Notes: generated by a model from the sequence alone, not told the origin. A stretch of 18,945 nt of DNA from Opitutaceae bacterium UBA3033 (GCA_002367815.1 DFDG01000123.1:1-18945), one strand, 5' to 3'. Positions 1-6,997 are shown, numbered from the stretch's first letter. A program made the numbers and translations.

Positions 1-240
1 CAACTCGAAGTTTGCGTTTATTCATGGGGATAGGTCTGCAAGCAAGCTCACCGGACGAGTCCCGACAATACCAAAGCATCGGACCTGATTAGGATTTAAG
101 ACCGTTCGCGTTGAAAAAGATGCGAAAAATGCCATGAACCATCCCACCCGAACCATTATGGCTTGCACGGGTTTCGCTCCGCGTGAGTCTTGGCCTTGCG
201 ACCGGGCGTTACTCCACCTTCGCCCGCCTCGCCTCGCCTC
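1..240. other. Gene-free left end, no recognisable feature
   Basis: No gene can be recognised here. Two plus-strand frames are open from the window edge, one ending at 86-88 and one at 90-92, so the tail of an upstream gene could be present, but neither short peptide resembles a family I know. A minus-strand reading frame across 22-372 overlaps the start of the sugar kinase and looks like its shadow. The last 15 bases (226-240) are three tandem copies of GCCTC directly before the kinase start codon, where a ribosome binding site would be expected. No tRNA or riboswitch fold is evident by eye. Confidence 0.4.
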
Positions 241-1134
241 ATGTCCGCCGCCAGTCCCAGATTGCTTTGCTTTGGTGAAATCCTTTGGGATTTTTTGCCC
301 GATGGGATCTTCGCCGGTGGCGCTCCGTTCAATGTGGCCTATCACCTCAATCAACTTGGCGCAGATACCCATCTGATCTCTGCGGTGGGTCGCGATCTAC
401 TGGGTGATGAGTTGCTCCGCCGGATGAAACACTGGGGGCTGAACCTCGATTCCATCGAACGCCATCAAGGTCTGCCAACCGGATACGTGACCGCCACCCT
501 GGGGGCCGCCGGTGATGCCATCTACGAGATTACGCCCAGTGTGGCTTGGGACCAGATAACGTTAAACGAAGATGGGATCCGCGCGGCGATCAAAGCCGAT
601 GCCTTGGTATTCGGTTCGCTCGCACAACGGTCGCCCTTTAATCGCGCCGCCTTGGACCGGCTGATCGCGGTGGTGCCCTCAACCGCATGGAGAGTTTTCG
701 ACGTCAATCTTCGCCCGCCGCACGACGATCTGAAACTCGTCAAGGATCTCGCCGCCCGCACCACTTTACTTAAACTCAACTCGGAGGAAGCCGCCACGAT
801 CGTCGACTGGGGAAAGCCCGCCGCCGGTCGCGAGGAATCGGATGCGCGTGCCTTGGCCGAGAAATATGGCTGCCCCATGGTGTGTATCACGGCCGGCGCT
901 CGGGGAGCCGGACTATTGCGTAAAGGCCAATGGTTTTGGGAACCCGCTCATCCCATTAACGTCACCGATACCGTCGGAGCTGGTGATGCATTTCTGGCCG
1001 CTTTGATCACGCTCCTGCTGCGCGAACAGCTTCCCACTGAAGAATGCCTCTCTCACGCCTGTCGATTGGGGGAATGGGTCGCATCCCAGCGCGGGGCGAC
1101 TCCGGTGCATCCGGCAAATTCAGCAAGTTACTGA
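241..1134 (+). CDS. PfkB-family carbohydrate kinase (fructokinase-like)
   Basis: Predicted cytosolic ATP-dependent sugar kinase of the ribokinase/PfkB superfamily, about 297 residues, the usual length. Near the N-terminus the protein reads CFGEILWDFLPDG followed by GGAPFNVAYHLNQLG, the substrate-binding Gly-Gly region typical of fructokinases. Near the C-terminus is DTVGAGDAFLAALI, the PfkB signature 2 with the catalytic aspartate and anion-hole glycines. The ATG at 241 is chosen because the alignable domain starts within a few residues of it. An upstream TTG at 190 would add a low-complexity Pro/Ser-rich leader. No clear Shine-Dalgarno is visible. The gene stands alone and converges on the PEP-CTERM gene. 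The exact sugar cannot be told from sequence; fructose is likely from the N-terminal motif. Confidence 0.9.
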   Translation: MSAASPRLLCFGEILWDFLPDGIFAGGAPFNVAYHLNQLGADTHLISAVGRDLLGDELLRRMKHWGLNLDSIERHQGLPTGYVTATLGAAGDAIYEITPSVAWDQITLNEDGIRAAIKADALVFGSLAQRSPFNRAALDRLIAVVPSTAWRVFDVNLRPPHDDLKLVKDLAARTTLLKLNSEEAATIVDWGKPAAGREESDARALAEKYGCPMVCITAGARGAGLLRKGQWFWEPAHPINVTDTVGAGDAFLAALITLLLREQLPTEECLSHACRLGEWVASQRGATPVHPANSASY

Positions 1135-1139
1135 CCGGT

Positions 1140-1159
1140 CTGGCCGGGCAACCGGCCAG
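1140..1159. terminator. Strong GNRA-loop hairpin after the sugar kinase
   Basis: Perfect 8-bp GC-rich arms (CTGGCCGG at 1140-1147 and its complement at 1152-1159) enclose a GCAA tetraloop, starting 5 bases after the kinase stop. It lies between two convergent genes, so it could end transcripts from both sides. No run of T follows directly; only a loose A/T stretch begins about 10 bases further on. The terminator role is inferred from position and stability. Confidence 0.5.
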
Positions 1160-1195
1160 CGCGGACAATGATAAAAACTTTTCACCGCCCGCCAC

Positions 1196-2077
1196 TCAGG
1201 CTCGCCGTTGGCGACGCATAAACAGAAGCACTGATCCCAGTCCCAGTCCTAGCAAAATATAAGTCGATGGCTCAGGAACCGCTTGAAAATTAAACGTTGT
1301 TTCCAAAGCGTAAAACGCCACGCCTTGGGCTCCGCTGACAGAAGTCGTGTCATTTGCAACCAATCGGGCAAAGGTCGACTCGCCGATATATTGGACACCC
1401 GGAGTGAACACGTTAGCTAAAATGGTATAACCACCGGGGTTACTGCCCTGAAATTGCTGTTCTACCACTGAATTTCCATTCGCCTGTTTGACGTTAAATA
1501 TGATGACATCGGTGCTGGAACTGTAATTGGAAAATGCCCAACCAAAGCTCGTCGACTAAGTAGAATCGAGTTGGAATACACCGCTAAGCCAAGAGCCATT
1601 ATTCAGTGTTACCGTTGGAACATCCATAGGGTAGGCATCTCCGGAAAGGGGGAAATTTACGGTATAAGCTGAAGTCGTTTCACCGTCCGTAATCTCAAAC
1701 GATAAATCGTAAGTCTTGTTACCGTTTCCTGGAGAAGAGTCCTCAAATTTATTGTTTAAATTGCCCTTCGCATTCGTGGGTTCACCAGTGAATTCAGCTG
1801 AAGTAAAATTTGCTCCACTCGAACCGATACTGAGGGTCTGGGTGCCACCCAAGAGAGGACCTTGCAGCGTGGCAGAATTCAAAGTTACATCCGCACCAAT
1901 TTTAAAATCTATAAAGGCTTCAAAAGTGAAGTCGGTGAAAGTACCCTGGGTTGGCCCAGTCTGGGTGTAGCCCTTGCGTTTACCGACCCCGTATTGATCT
2001 ACACCTGGAAAAGTTACTTGGGCGCTGGTTACAACTGCCCCCAAAAGGGCAAGGACAATGGGAAACTTCAAAATCAT
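1196..2077 (-). pseudogene. PEP-CTERM sorting-domain protein, interrupted by an in-frame amber codon
   Basis: Read from the ATG at 2077, the protein has an N-terminal signal peptide (MILKFPIVLALLGAVVTSA) and a Thr/Ser/Gly/Asn-rich, beta-strand-like body. At 1556-1558 there is a single TAG (codon 174). The same frame then continues without another stop to 1196, giving about 293 codons in all. The part after the TAG ends in a textbook PEP-CTERM tail near codons 267-293: VPEPSTYILLGLGLG, hydrophobic helix, then a basic RRQRR end. That tail directs exosortase processing and export to the surface or extracellular matrix. Without readthrough the product would lose its sorting tail and be released. 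The surface function is unknown; the body matches no family I recognise. A GTG at 1468 could start the distal part but would make no secreted protein. A sequencing error is an alternative explanation. Confidence 0.75.
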
Positions 2078-2112
2078 AATTGCAAAGATGTTGATATAAC
2101 CCGCTATGTCTA

Positions 2113-2129
2113 ACTGTTTGATAAACAGT
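2113..2129. repeat. Inverted repeat, 7-bp arms
   Basis: ACTGTTT (2113-2119), spacer GAT, AAACAGT (2123-2129); the arms are perfect. It lies 36 bases upstream of the PEP-CTERM gene start (2077, minus strand), consistent with an operator for a dimeric regulator. A transcript hairpin is the other possibility. It is separated by one base from a second inverted repeat. Confidence 0.6.
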
Positions 2130-2130
2130 G

Positions 2131-2150
2131 CCTAGGGTTAAAACCCTAGG
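2131..2150. repeat. Inverted repeat, 9-bp arms
   Basis: CCTAGGGTT (2131-2139), spacer AA, AACCCTAGG (2142-2150); the arms are perfect. It lies 34 bases beyond the stop of the minus-strand dehydrogenase (2184) and 54 bases upstream of the PEP-CTERM gene, so it could be the end of the pterin operon or a control site for the PEP-CTERM gene. No T-run flanks it on either strand, which argues against a simple intrinsic terminator. Confidence 0.6.
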
Positions 2151-2183
2151 AATGCCTTGGATTTGGGGTAATTTACTTATTAC

Positions 2184-2930
2184 TTACAAATCTCCTAACT
2201 GGGGTCGCAGCACAATTTCCTCGACCACGGTGCGGCGACTCAGTCGATAAATATCGATGATCGCCCGAGCAATATCCTCGGCCGGCATGATGCGCTCAGG
2301 TTTAACCCCACTATCTGACCACGAAGGAGACCATGTAGCACCCGGATGAATACAGCATACCCTCACCCCTTTGTCTTTCGTTTCCGCCCGCAGCACCTTG
2401 GCCAGGCCGGTCACGCCAAATTTGGCCGCACAATAAGCTGTTGCATTGGGATATGCCCCCAATCCGGCGATCGAACTCATGAAAAAAACATCCCCCTGCT
2501 TCTGTCGCAGCATGGCGGGCAGGAATGACTGCGTAACGAGAAATGCACTGCGCAGATTCACCGCGATTAAGCGGTCAAACTCCGCCACCTTTGTTTGAGC
2601 AAAAGGTGCCATCGTGAATGCACCTGCATTATTGATCAGCACATCCACCGTGCCCAATTGCTGTTTCACTACCTTGGCCAATCGGGTTACCTCTGCCTCA
2701 ATGCTCACATCACAAATGAAGCCATGCGCATTGGCCCCCAATTTGATGCAAGCGTTGGCCACGGCCTGCAGCTTGCGAGAATTCCGAGCAACCAAAACCA
2801 GTTGGCACCCGGGCACCTCGCGCGCAAAAGTTTTGGCGATGGTCGCCCCGATACCTTGCGACGCGCCGGTGATGAGGATGGTTGGCTTTTTCTTTCCCGC
2901 GGATTTCGCGGATGATCGCAGATTAGTCAT
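2184..2930 (-). CDS. Short-chain dehydrogenase/reductase, sepiapterin reductase-like
   Basis: Classical SDR oxidoreductase of 248 residues from the ATG at 2930. It shows the NADP(H) loop TGASQGIG (residues 21-28), the NNAG motif, and the catalytic Ser followed by YCAAK. A C-terminal stretch, PAEDIA followed by SRRTVVEEIVLRP, resembles from memory the end of bacterial sepiapterin reductase (Chlorobium), as does the PGATWSPSW segment. Position after PTPS-like and FolE2 genes on the same strand supports a role in reducing 6-pyruvoyl-tetrahydropterin to tetrahydrobiopterin. Substrate is an inference; other SDR activities are possible. A start at 2969 would add 13 residues of unrelated sequence. 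Residues 3-12 (NLRSSAKSAG) are encoded exactly by one copy of a flanking repeat (2895-2924), so the N-terminus looks acquired. Confidence 0.85.
   Translation of the reverse strand: MTNLRSSAKSAGKKKPTILITGASQGIGATIAKTFAREVPGCQLVLVARNSRKLQAVANACIKLGANAHGFICDVSIEAEVTRLAKVVKQQLGTVDVLINNAGAFTMAPFAQTKVAEFDRLIAVNLRSAFLVTQSFLPAMLRQKQGDVFFMSSIAGLGAYPNATAYCAAKFGVTGLAKVLRAETKDKGVRVCCIHPGATWSPSWSDSGVKPERIMPAEDIARAIIDIYRLSRRTVVEEIVLRPQLGDL
2895..2924 (-). repeat. Degenerate 'ATCCGCGG' repeat, copy A
   Basis: On the minus strand this 30-base unit contains TCATCCGCGAAATCCGCGG and matches the plus-strand unit at 3063-3092 at 23 of 30 positions. The two copies are therefore inverted around a GxxExxY gene remnant. 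From memory, units of this type are abundant beside GxxExxY genes in Verrucomicrobiota and Planctomycetota. This copy now lies inside the dehydrogenase coding sequence, encoding residues 3-12. Confidence 0.65.
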
Positions 2931-2971
2931 GTGATTCTTGTACGATACGTTTCCATTCCAGTTTGGCATGC

Positions 2972-3055
2972 TTAAAATTCAATAGCATGGCCAAGTTCAT
3001 TCAACACGTTCATGACAGCCCCAATGATATCTCCGCTTAGTTTTTCATGATTCAT
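2972..3055 (-). pseudogene. Remnant of a GxxExxY-family gene (N-terminal 27 codons)
   Basis: From the ATG at 3055 the frame reads MNHEKLSGDIIGAVMNVLNE and then LGHAIEF before a TAA. This matches the start of GxxExxY proteins (about 125 residues), whose N-terminus carries a 'LS..IIGA..NVLNELGHG' pattern, followed by the GxxExxY signature. Here the sequence departs right at the Gly/Glu of that signature and stops, so about 80% of the gene is missing. It lies between folE2 and the dehydrogenase and is bounded by the two inverted repeats. The family has an unclear, possibly nuclease-like, role; this copy cannot be functional. Confidence 0.65.
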
Positions 3056-3062
3056 CGGTTTG

Positions 3063-3092
3063 AATCCGCGTTGATCAGCGCCATCCGCGGAA
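3063..3092 (+). repeat. Degenerate 'ATCCGCGG' repeat, copy B
   Basis: Thirty-base unit beginning AATCCGCGTTGATCAGCG and ending in CATCCGCGGAA. It pairs as an inverted repeat with 2895-2924 (7 mismatches in 30). It lies just upstream of the GxxExxY remnant and 15 bases past the folE2 stop codon, marking the other edge of the decayed element. Confidence 0.65.
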
Positions 3093-3107
3093 AATATATG
3101 AAGTCCT

Positions 3108-4085
3108 TCAGCAAAGCAGCGAGCCGAAGTCCATGAAGTCGGCCTTGAAGCCATCCTTCACGCCTTTGCAGATCACACTCACCGCATCGTGCGAGTGCAA
3201 CGACTCCAAATGCGAACAAGCGATGCGGAAATCCACGATACGCTTTTCGCCATCAAACTCTTTGTAGAGCAACCGGGCCGCATCTTCCACAAACTTCAAA
3301 TAGGCCCCGTTGAGCTCGGCAAACGCCTGTTCATCTTCGCGCTTCACCATTACTTGTGTTTCGGTCTGCAAGGCACGCACACAGAGAGCGTGAATATCCT
3401 CAATCCAGATCTTTTTCCCCTCGGCTTCTTCAACTATGATGCGGGCCTTGCTGCGTTGCGAATGCGGCACAGTGTAGGCGCCGCGCTTTTCCCGGGCATG
3501 CTCCGACAATTCGGCCGAACACGGACAAGCCGATGAGTAGACAAAATCAAAGTGAATGAACCGACGGTAGCGTCCATCGCGGTTCATCACGCCTTCGAAG
3601 GCGACATTATAAAACTGATAGCCGGTCAATCCGCTGCGTAAACTATCCCGCAACATTGGATAAGAAAAAGCGATCTTCAGCCGGGTGTCCTTGGTCTCCA
3701 CTTTGCGCAGGTAGCTCTTGAGTATCTTGCCCATCCACTCACCCGTGGTGACGCCATCCTTGTGCTCATAGAAAGTGCGCATGATCCGACTCATGTTGAT
3801 GCCTTTCAACTCAGCCTCGAGCGACACCGTCCCAGTGACACTGGTCTCAAGGATATGCGTCTTGCCCGCCTTGTTGCGGTATTTGAGCGGCAGTTTGAAA
3901 TTATGGATTCCAACCTGCTGGATCGGCACGTTCGCCCCTTGGATGGCATCATGGGCGGCCTCCATCATGTCGGGCAGCGTGGCCCGATAAGCGGTCGAAG
4001 CGTGGAATTTCGCATCGTAGCCGCGCTTGATTTTTGCCTCCGATCCATCCGCCGAGCGGTGGAGATACATAGGTTTCTTTTTCAT
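3108..4085 (-). CDS. folE2: GTP cyclohydrolase FolE2 (type IB)
   Basis: Converts GTP to 7,8-dihydroneopterin triphosphate, the entry step for folate, biopterin and queuosine precursors; the IB type is a metal-dependent cytosolic enzyme unrelated in sequence to FolE. The 325-residue product carries GINMSR (95-100), SSACPCS (184-190, conserved active-site/metal cysteine), PHSQRS (207-212) and HLESLHSHDA (292-301). The C-terminus runs about 20 residues beyond the usual HSHDAV end. The ATG at 4085 is chosen because the protein aligns from MKKKPMYLHR; the frame is open upstream but with no family resemblance. It lies 59 bases after the PTPS-like gene on the same strand, so the two are probably cotranscribed. 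Confidence 0.95.
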   Translation of the reverse strand: MKKKPMYLHRSADGSEAKIKRGYDAKFHASTAYRATLPDMMEAAHDAIQGANVPIQQVGIHNFKLPLKYRNKAGKTHILETSVTGTVSLEAELKGINMSRIMRTFYEHKDGVTTGEWMGKILKSYLRKVETKDTRLKIAFSYPMLRDSLRSGLTGYQFYNVAFEGVMNRDGRYRRFIHFDFVYSSACPCSAELSEHAREKRGAYTVPHSQRSKARIIVEEAEGKKIWIEDIHALCVRALQTETQVMVKREDEQAFAELNGAYLKFVEDAARLLYKEFDGEKRIVDFRIACSHLESLHSHDAVSVICKGVKDGFKADFMDFGSLLC

Positions 4086-4144
4086 GTCGTTTTTTTTAGC
4101 AGTCAGGCGGTTGTGACGATAACCGTAGCCCCGTGAACTCGGGT

Positions 4145-4645
4145 TTAACTGACTACAGGACCAAAATATTCGGCGTAGTTGCGGGGGGTTTCGTAGAGTC
4201 GCACACAGTGCAATTGGCCACGCTTGATGTGTGGTTCGATCTGTTGCCAGAAGGCAATCGTCAGATTCTCGGTGGAGGGGATGATGTCGCGCAGAAAGGG
4301 AACTTCCTCGTTCAGGTTGCGATGATCGCACTTGTCCACCACGGCCCTGTTCAAGATTTTTTTCAACTCTCCCAAATCAATCAAGTAACCGGTCACCGGG
4401 TCTGGTTCACCTTTGAGGGTCACTTCCAAAACATAATTATGCCCATGCCAATGCGGATTGGTGCACATGCCATATTGGGCCCTATTCCATGCCTGACTCT
4501 TGGTCGGATTATGCAACCGGTGAGCCGAGTTAAAATGCACCTGCCGGGTGATGAATACCGTGCCTTTAAGTGGACGCACCTGCGCAACCGAACTGCGTGG
4601 GCCGGAAGTGCGGGTGGTGGAGGAGCGCTTGGGAATCGCGGGCAT
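4145..4645 (-). CDS. 6-pyruvoyl-tetrahydropterin synthase-like protein (PTPS/QueD superfamily)
   Basis: Acts on dihydroneopterin triphosphate made by FolE2. The zinc ligands are visible as His42 in HFNSAH and His67/His69 in HWHGHNY; Cys61 is the catalytic cysteine, and DHRNLNE (107-113) contains the Asp-His pair. The spacing Cys-x5-HGH and the downstream pattern KGEPDPVTGYLIDLGELK look like biopterin-type PTPS, whereas QueD (queuosine) enzymes usually have Cys-x3-HGH. The 166-residue length includes an unusual 30-residue Ser/Thr/Arg-rich N-terminal extension. The only ATG before the domain is at 4645. It is first gene of the minus-strand cluster, divergent from the MBL-fold hydrolase. Family certain; PTPS versus QueD function is inferred from motif and neighbours. 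Confidence 0.9.
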   Translation of the reverse strand: MPAIPKRSSTTRTSGPRSSVAQVRPLKGTVFITRQVHFNSAHRLHNPTKSQAWNRAQYGMCTNPHWHGHNYVLEVTLKGEPDPVTGYLIDLGELKKILNRAVVDKCDHRNLNEEVPFLRDIIPSTENLTIAFWQQIEPHIKRGQLHCVRLYETPRNYAEYFGPVVS

Positions 4646-4651
4646 GAAGAA

Positions 4652-4676
4652 TCAGAGGGTAGCATAAAACCTCTGA
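4652..4676 (-). promoter_or_regulatory. Inverted repeat and possible promoter of the pterin operon
   Basis: TCAGAGG (4652-4658) and CCTCTGA (4670-4676) are perfect arms around an 11-base AT-rich spacer, ending 7 bases before the PTPS-like start codon. On the minus strand a TTGACC hexamer stands just upstream, with TACCCT 16 bases after it inside the repeat, a loose match to a sigma-70 promoter. An operator overlapping the promoter, or a 5'-leader hairpin, would both fit. Confidence 0.35.
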
Positions 4677-4763
4677 CGGTCAACTCGCAGCTAAGGAAAG
4701 AGTTAATGTCAGTTCCACGCTAATAAGGTTGTCGCCTGACCAACACGCGCCTTGCTGGATGGC

Positions 4764-5564
4764 ATGTCTCTGCGTTTTTGCATTCTTGGTAGCGGTAGTT
4801 CGGGCAATAGCGCCCTGCTCCAAACCGCCGAGACTCACGTGTTGGTCGATGCCGGTTTTTCCACCCGAAAATTGGGGCAACTCCTCGAGGGCGTCGGACA
4901 CGAGTTGGACCGTATTGACGCCATTTTTCTCACCCACGAACACGGGGATCATGCCGCGGCATTGGAGGGTCTTAAGAAATTTCCCCACATCCGCATCTTT
5001 GCCAACGCCGAGACATCGCGTGCGGTGCAATCGAGACTGAGTCATCGCCCCGATTGGCAGATCTTTGAAACCGGCACCGCTTTCCGTTTTCGTGATTTGG
5101 AGATCACCAGCTTTGCGGTGCCGCACGATGCCCAGGATCCCGTGGGTTTTCGTTTCAGCACCGGCCATGAAGACGACATGATAACTCCCCGGCGTTGCCT
5201 CGCCTGGTTGACCGATTTGGGCCACGCGCCTCAACACATTCATGAACACCTCCGCGAAGCCGATGTGGTGGTGGTCGAAGCCAATCACTGCGCGGATTTG
5301 CTGAAGGCCGATACCAAAAGACCTTGGTCGCTCAAACAACGTATCAGTGGACGCCACGGCCATCTCTCCAACCAAAGCGCGTGCGAGTTGCTTACCAGTA
5401 TCGCCAGCCCACGTTGGCGGCACATTTATCTCACTCACTTGAGCCGCGACTGCAACAGCCTCGAAGCCGTGCAAACTGCCTTCGCTCCCATGCGCGCACT
5501 GTTAAGTTGCGAATTCTCCATTGTCGGACCGGGTGACGGCACCCCCTTTCTGGAACTTTCCTAA
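4764..5564 (+). CDS. MBL-fold metallo-hydrolase, YycJ/WalJ family
   Basis: Metallo-beta-lactamase-fold hydrolase of 266 residues. The N-terminus CILGSGSSGNSALL and the metal-binding THEHGDH (57-63), followed by RHGHLSNQ and LTHLSRDCN further on, are typical of the YycJ/WalJ group, thought to be cytosolic 5'-3' double-strand DNA exonucleases in other bacteria. The ATG at 4764 is preferred; a TTG at 4752 would add four residues. The start of pyruvate kinase follows 5 bases after the stop, so the two are probably one transcript. A functional link with glycolysis is not evident. Confidence 0.88.
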   Translation: MSLRFCILGSGSSGNSALLQTAETHVLVDAGFSTRKLGQLLEGVGHELDRIDAIFLTHEHGDHAAALEGLKKFPHIRIFANAETSRAVQSRLSHRPDWQIFETGTAFRFRDLEITSFAVPHDAQDPVGFRFSTGHEDDMITPRRCLAWLTDLGHAPQHIHEHLREADVVVVEANHCADLLKADTKRPWSLKQRISGRHGHLSNQSACELLTSIASPRWRHIYLTHLSRDCNSLEAVQTAFAPMRALLSCEFSIVGPGDGTPFLELS

Positions 5565-5569
5565 ATAAC

Positions 5570-6997
5570 ATGAACACCGAATTTCGCCGCACCAAGATTA
5601 TCATCACCCTCGGTCCTGCAACCGAGAGTGAAGAGATGCTCGAAAAACTGGTCCGAGCCGGGGTCGATATTGCGCGCCTTAACATGGCCCATGCCACCCA
5701 TGAGTGGACCCGCACCATCATCCGCCGCATCCGCGCCGTAAGCGCCAAGGTCGGACGCGATATCGCCATCATGATGGATATCAAAGGACCGGAAATCCGC
5801 ACCGGCGATGTTGATATCCCGTTGGAATTAAAGGCGGGTGAAATTTTTGATTTCACGGTCAAACCCGGCACCAGCCGCGAAAATTCCGAGGAAGTGCGCT
5901 CCGTCGATGTCAACTACCGCGACCTCATCAGTGATATCAAAGTCGGTAACACCGTGCTCGTGGACAATGGTCTCATCAGCCTTGAAGTGCTCGAAAAACA
6001 CGACGCGCATATCCGTTGCCGTGTGCTAATCCCCGGTGAACTCAAATCCCGGCGTCACATCAATCTACCCGGGGTAAAAGTTAACCTGCCTTCCTTCACC
6101 GAAAAGGATCGCGGAGATACGACCGTGGGCCTCGAGGAGGGCATCGATTTCGTCGCTCTCTCGTTCGTTCGCGAGGCCGCCGATATCACGCTATTGCGTG
6201 AATTTCTGACCGATCGAAAATCCAAAGTGCGGATCATCGCCAAGATTGAAGATCAATCCGGCATCTCCAATCTCGAAGCCATCGTGGGAGCCGCCGATGG
6301 CCTCATGGTCGCACGTGGAGATTTGGGCATTGAATGCCCTTTCGAAGAACTCCCCATCATTCAACGTCGTGCGGTGCGTGCCTGCCTCGCCCAAGGGCGA
6401 CCCGTCATCGTCGCGACGCACATGCTTGAGTCGATGATCACCCAACCTCTGCCGACCCGGGCTGAAATCACCGATGTCGCCAATGCCGTGTATGAACTCA
6501 CCGATTGCGTGATGCTTTCCGGTGAAACCACCATCGGCCTTTATCCGCTTCAATGTGTTGATATCCTCGCCAAAATCGCCCGACGGATCGAACTCGAGGA
6601 TGACACCGAGGAACGGGAAATCGCCGTCTTTACCGGCGAACGCATGAAGGTGCTCCACTCCGCCGTCGTGCTCGCCAACCAAATCCCGAACTCAAAGATT
6701 CTAACCTTCACGCGGCACGGCTTCATGGCCAACGGCATCGCGGCCCTCCGACCCGTGCGATCACCCATCCTCACTTTTACTCCGCACGCGCAGCTCCTCC
6801 GCCAATTACGCCTATTACGTGCGGTTGAACCTTTCCTCATGCCTTTTGCCAGCGAGCCAGATGCGACTATCGAAAACGCCATCACTCACTTAAAGGAGAT
6901 GGGCCGCATTGTCTCCGGCGACAAACTCATCATCGCCACGGACATCCTTTCGCAGGACCGTTTGGTTGATAGTGTGCAATTGCGCACGGTCCGATAA
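5570..6997 (+). CDS. pyk: Pyruvate kinase
   Basis: Transfers phosphate from phosphoenolpyruvate to ADP in the last step of glycolysis. The 475-residue length is standard. Visible motifs: RRTKIIITLGPA at the N-terminus, ARLNMAHA (35-42), MDIKGPEIRTG (69-79), IIAKIEDQSG with the catalytic lysine, MVARGDLGIE, ATHMLESM (usually ATQMLESM), PTRAEITDVANAV and MLSGETTIG. The residue matching the K+-binding serine of the muscle enzyme (RLNFSHG) is alanine (Ala40), and the DTKGPE threonine is isoleucine (Ile71), while the Glu linked to K+ dependence (Glu75) is kept. It probably shares a transcript with the MBL-fold gene upstream. Confidence 0.96.
   Translation: MNTEFRRTKIIITLGPATESEEMLEKLVRAGVDIARLNMAHATHEWTRTIIRRIRAVSAKVGRDIAIMMDIKGPEIRTGDVDIPLELKAGEIFDFTVKPGTSRENSEEVRSVDVNYRDLISDIKVGNTVLVDNGLISLEVLEKHDAHIRCRVLIPGELKSRRHINLPGVKVNLPSFTEKDRGDTTVGLEEGIDFVALSFVREAADITLLREFLTDRKSKVRIIAKIEDQSGISNLEAIVGAADGLMVARGDLGIECPFEELPIIQRRAVRACLAQGRPVIVATHMLESMITQPLPTRAEITDVANAVYELTDCVMLSGETTIGLYPLQCVDILAKIARRIELEDDTEEREIAVFTGERMKVLHSAVVLANQIPNSKILTFTRHGFMANGIAALRPVRSPILTFTPHAQLLRQLRLLRAVEPFLMPFASEPDATIENAITHLKEMGRIVSGDKLIIATDILSQDRLVDSVQLRTVR

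Noticed and set aside
1..240. Structured RNA or tRNA at the left end
   Set aside because: No cloverleaf, conserved riboswitch core or paired helix series could be drawn by eye.
2972..3154. 60-residue minus-strand frame overlapping the folE2 end as a full gene
   Set aside because: Only the last 27 residues, from the ATG at 3055, resemble a family (GxxExxY); the first part is out-of-frame folE2 plus repeat sequence.
4133..4723. 196-residue plus-strand frame across the PTPS-like gene
   Set aside because: Opposite strand carries the zinc-binding PTPS motifs; this frame shows none and is a shadow.
4680..5474. 264-residue minus-strand open frame opposite the MBL-fold gene
   Set aside because: The plus-strand product has clear catalytic motifs; the antisense product resembles no family and would be a shadow of it.
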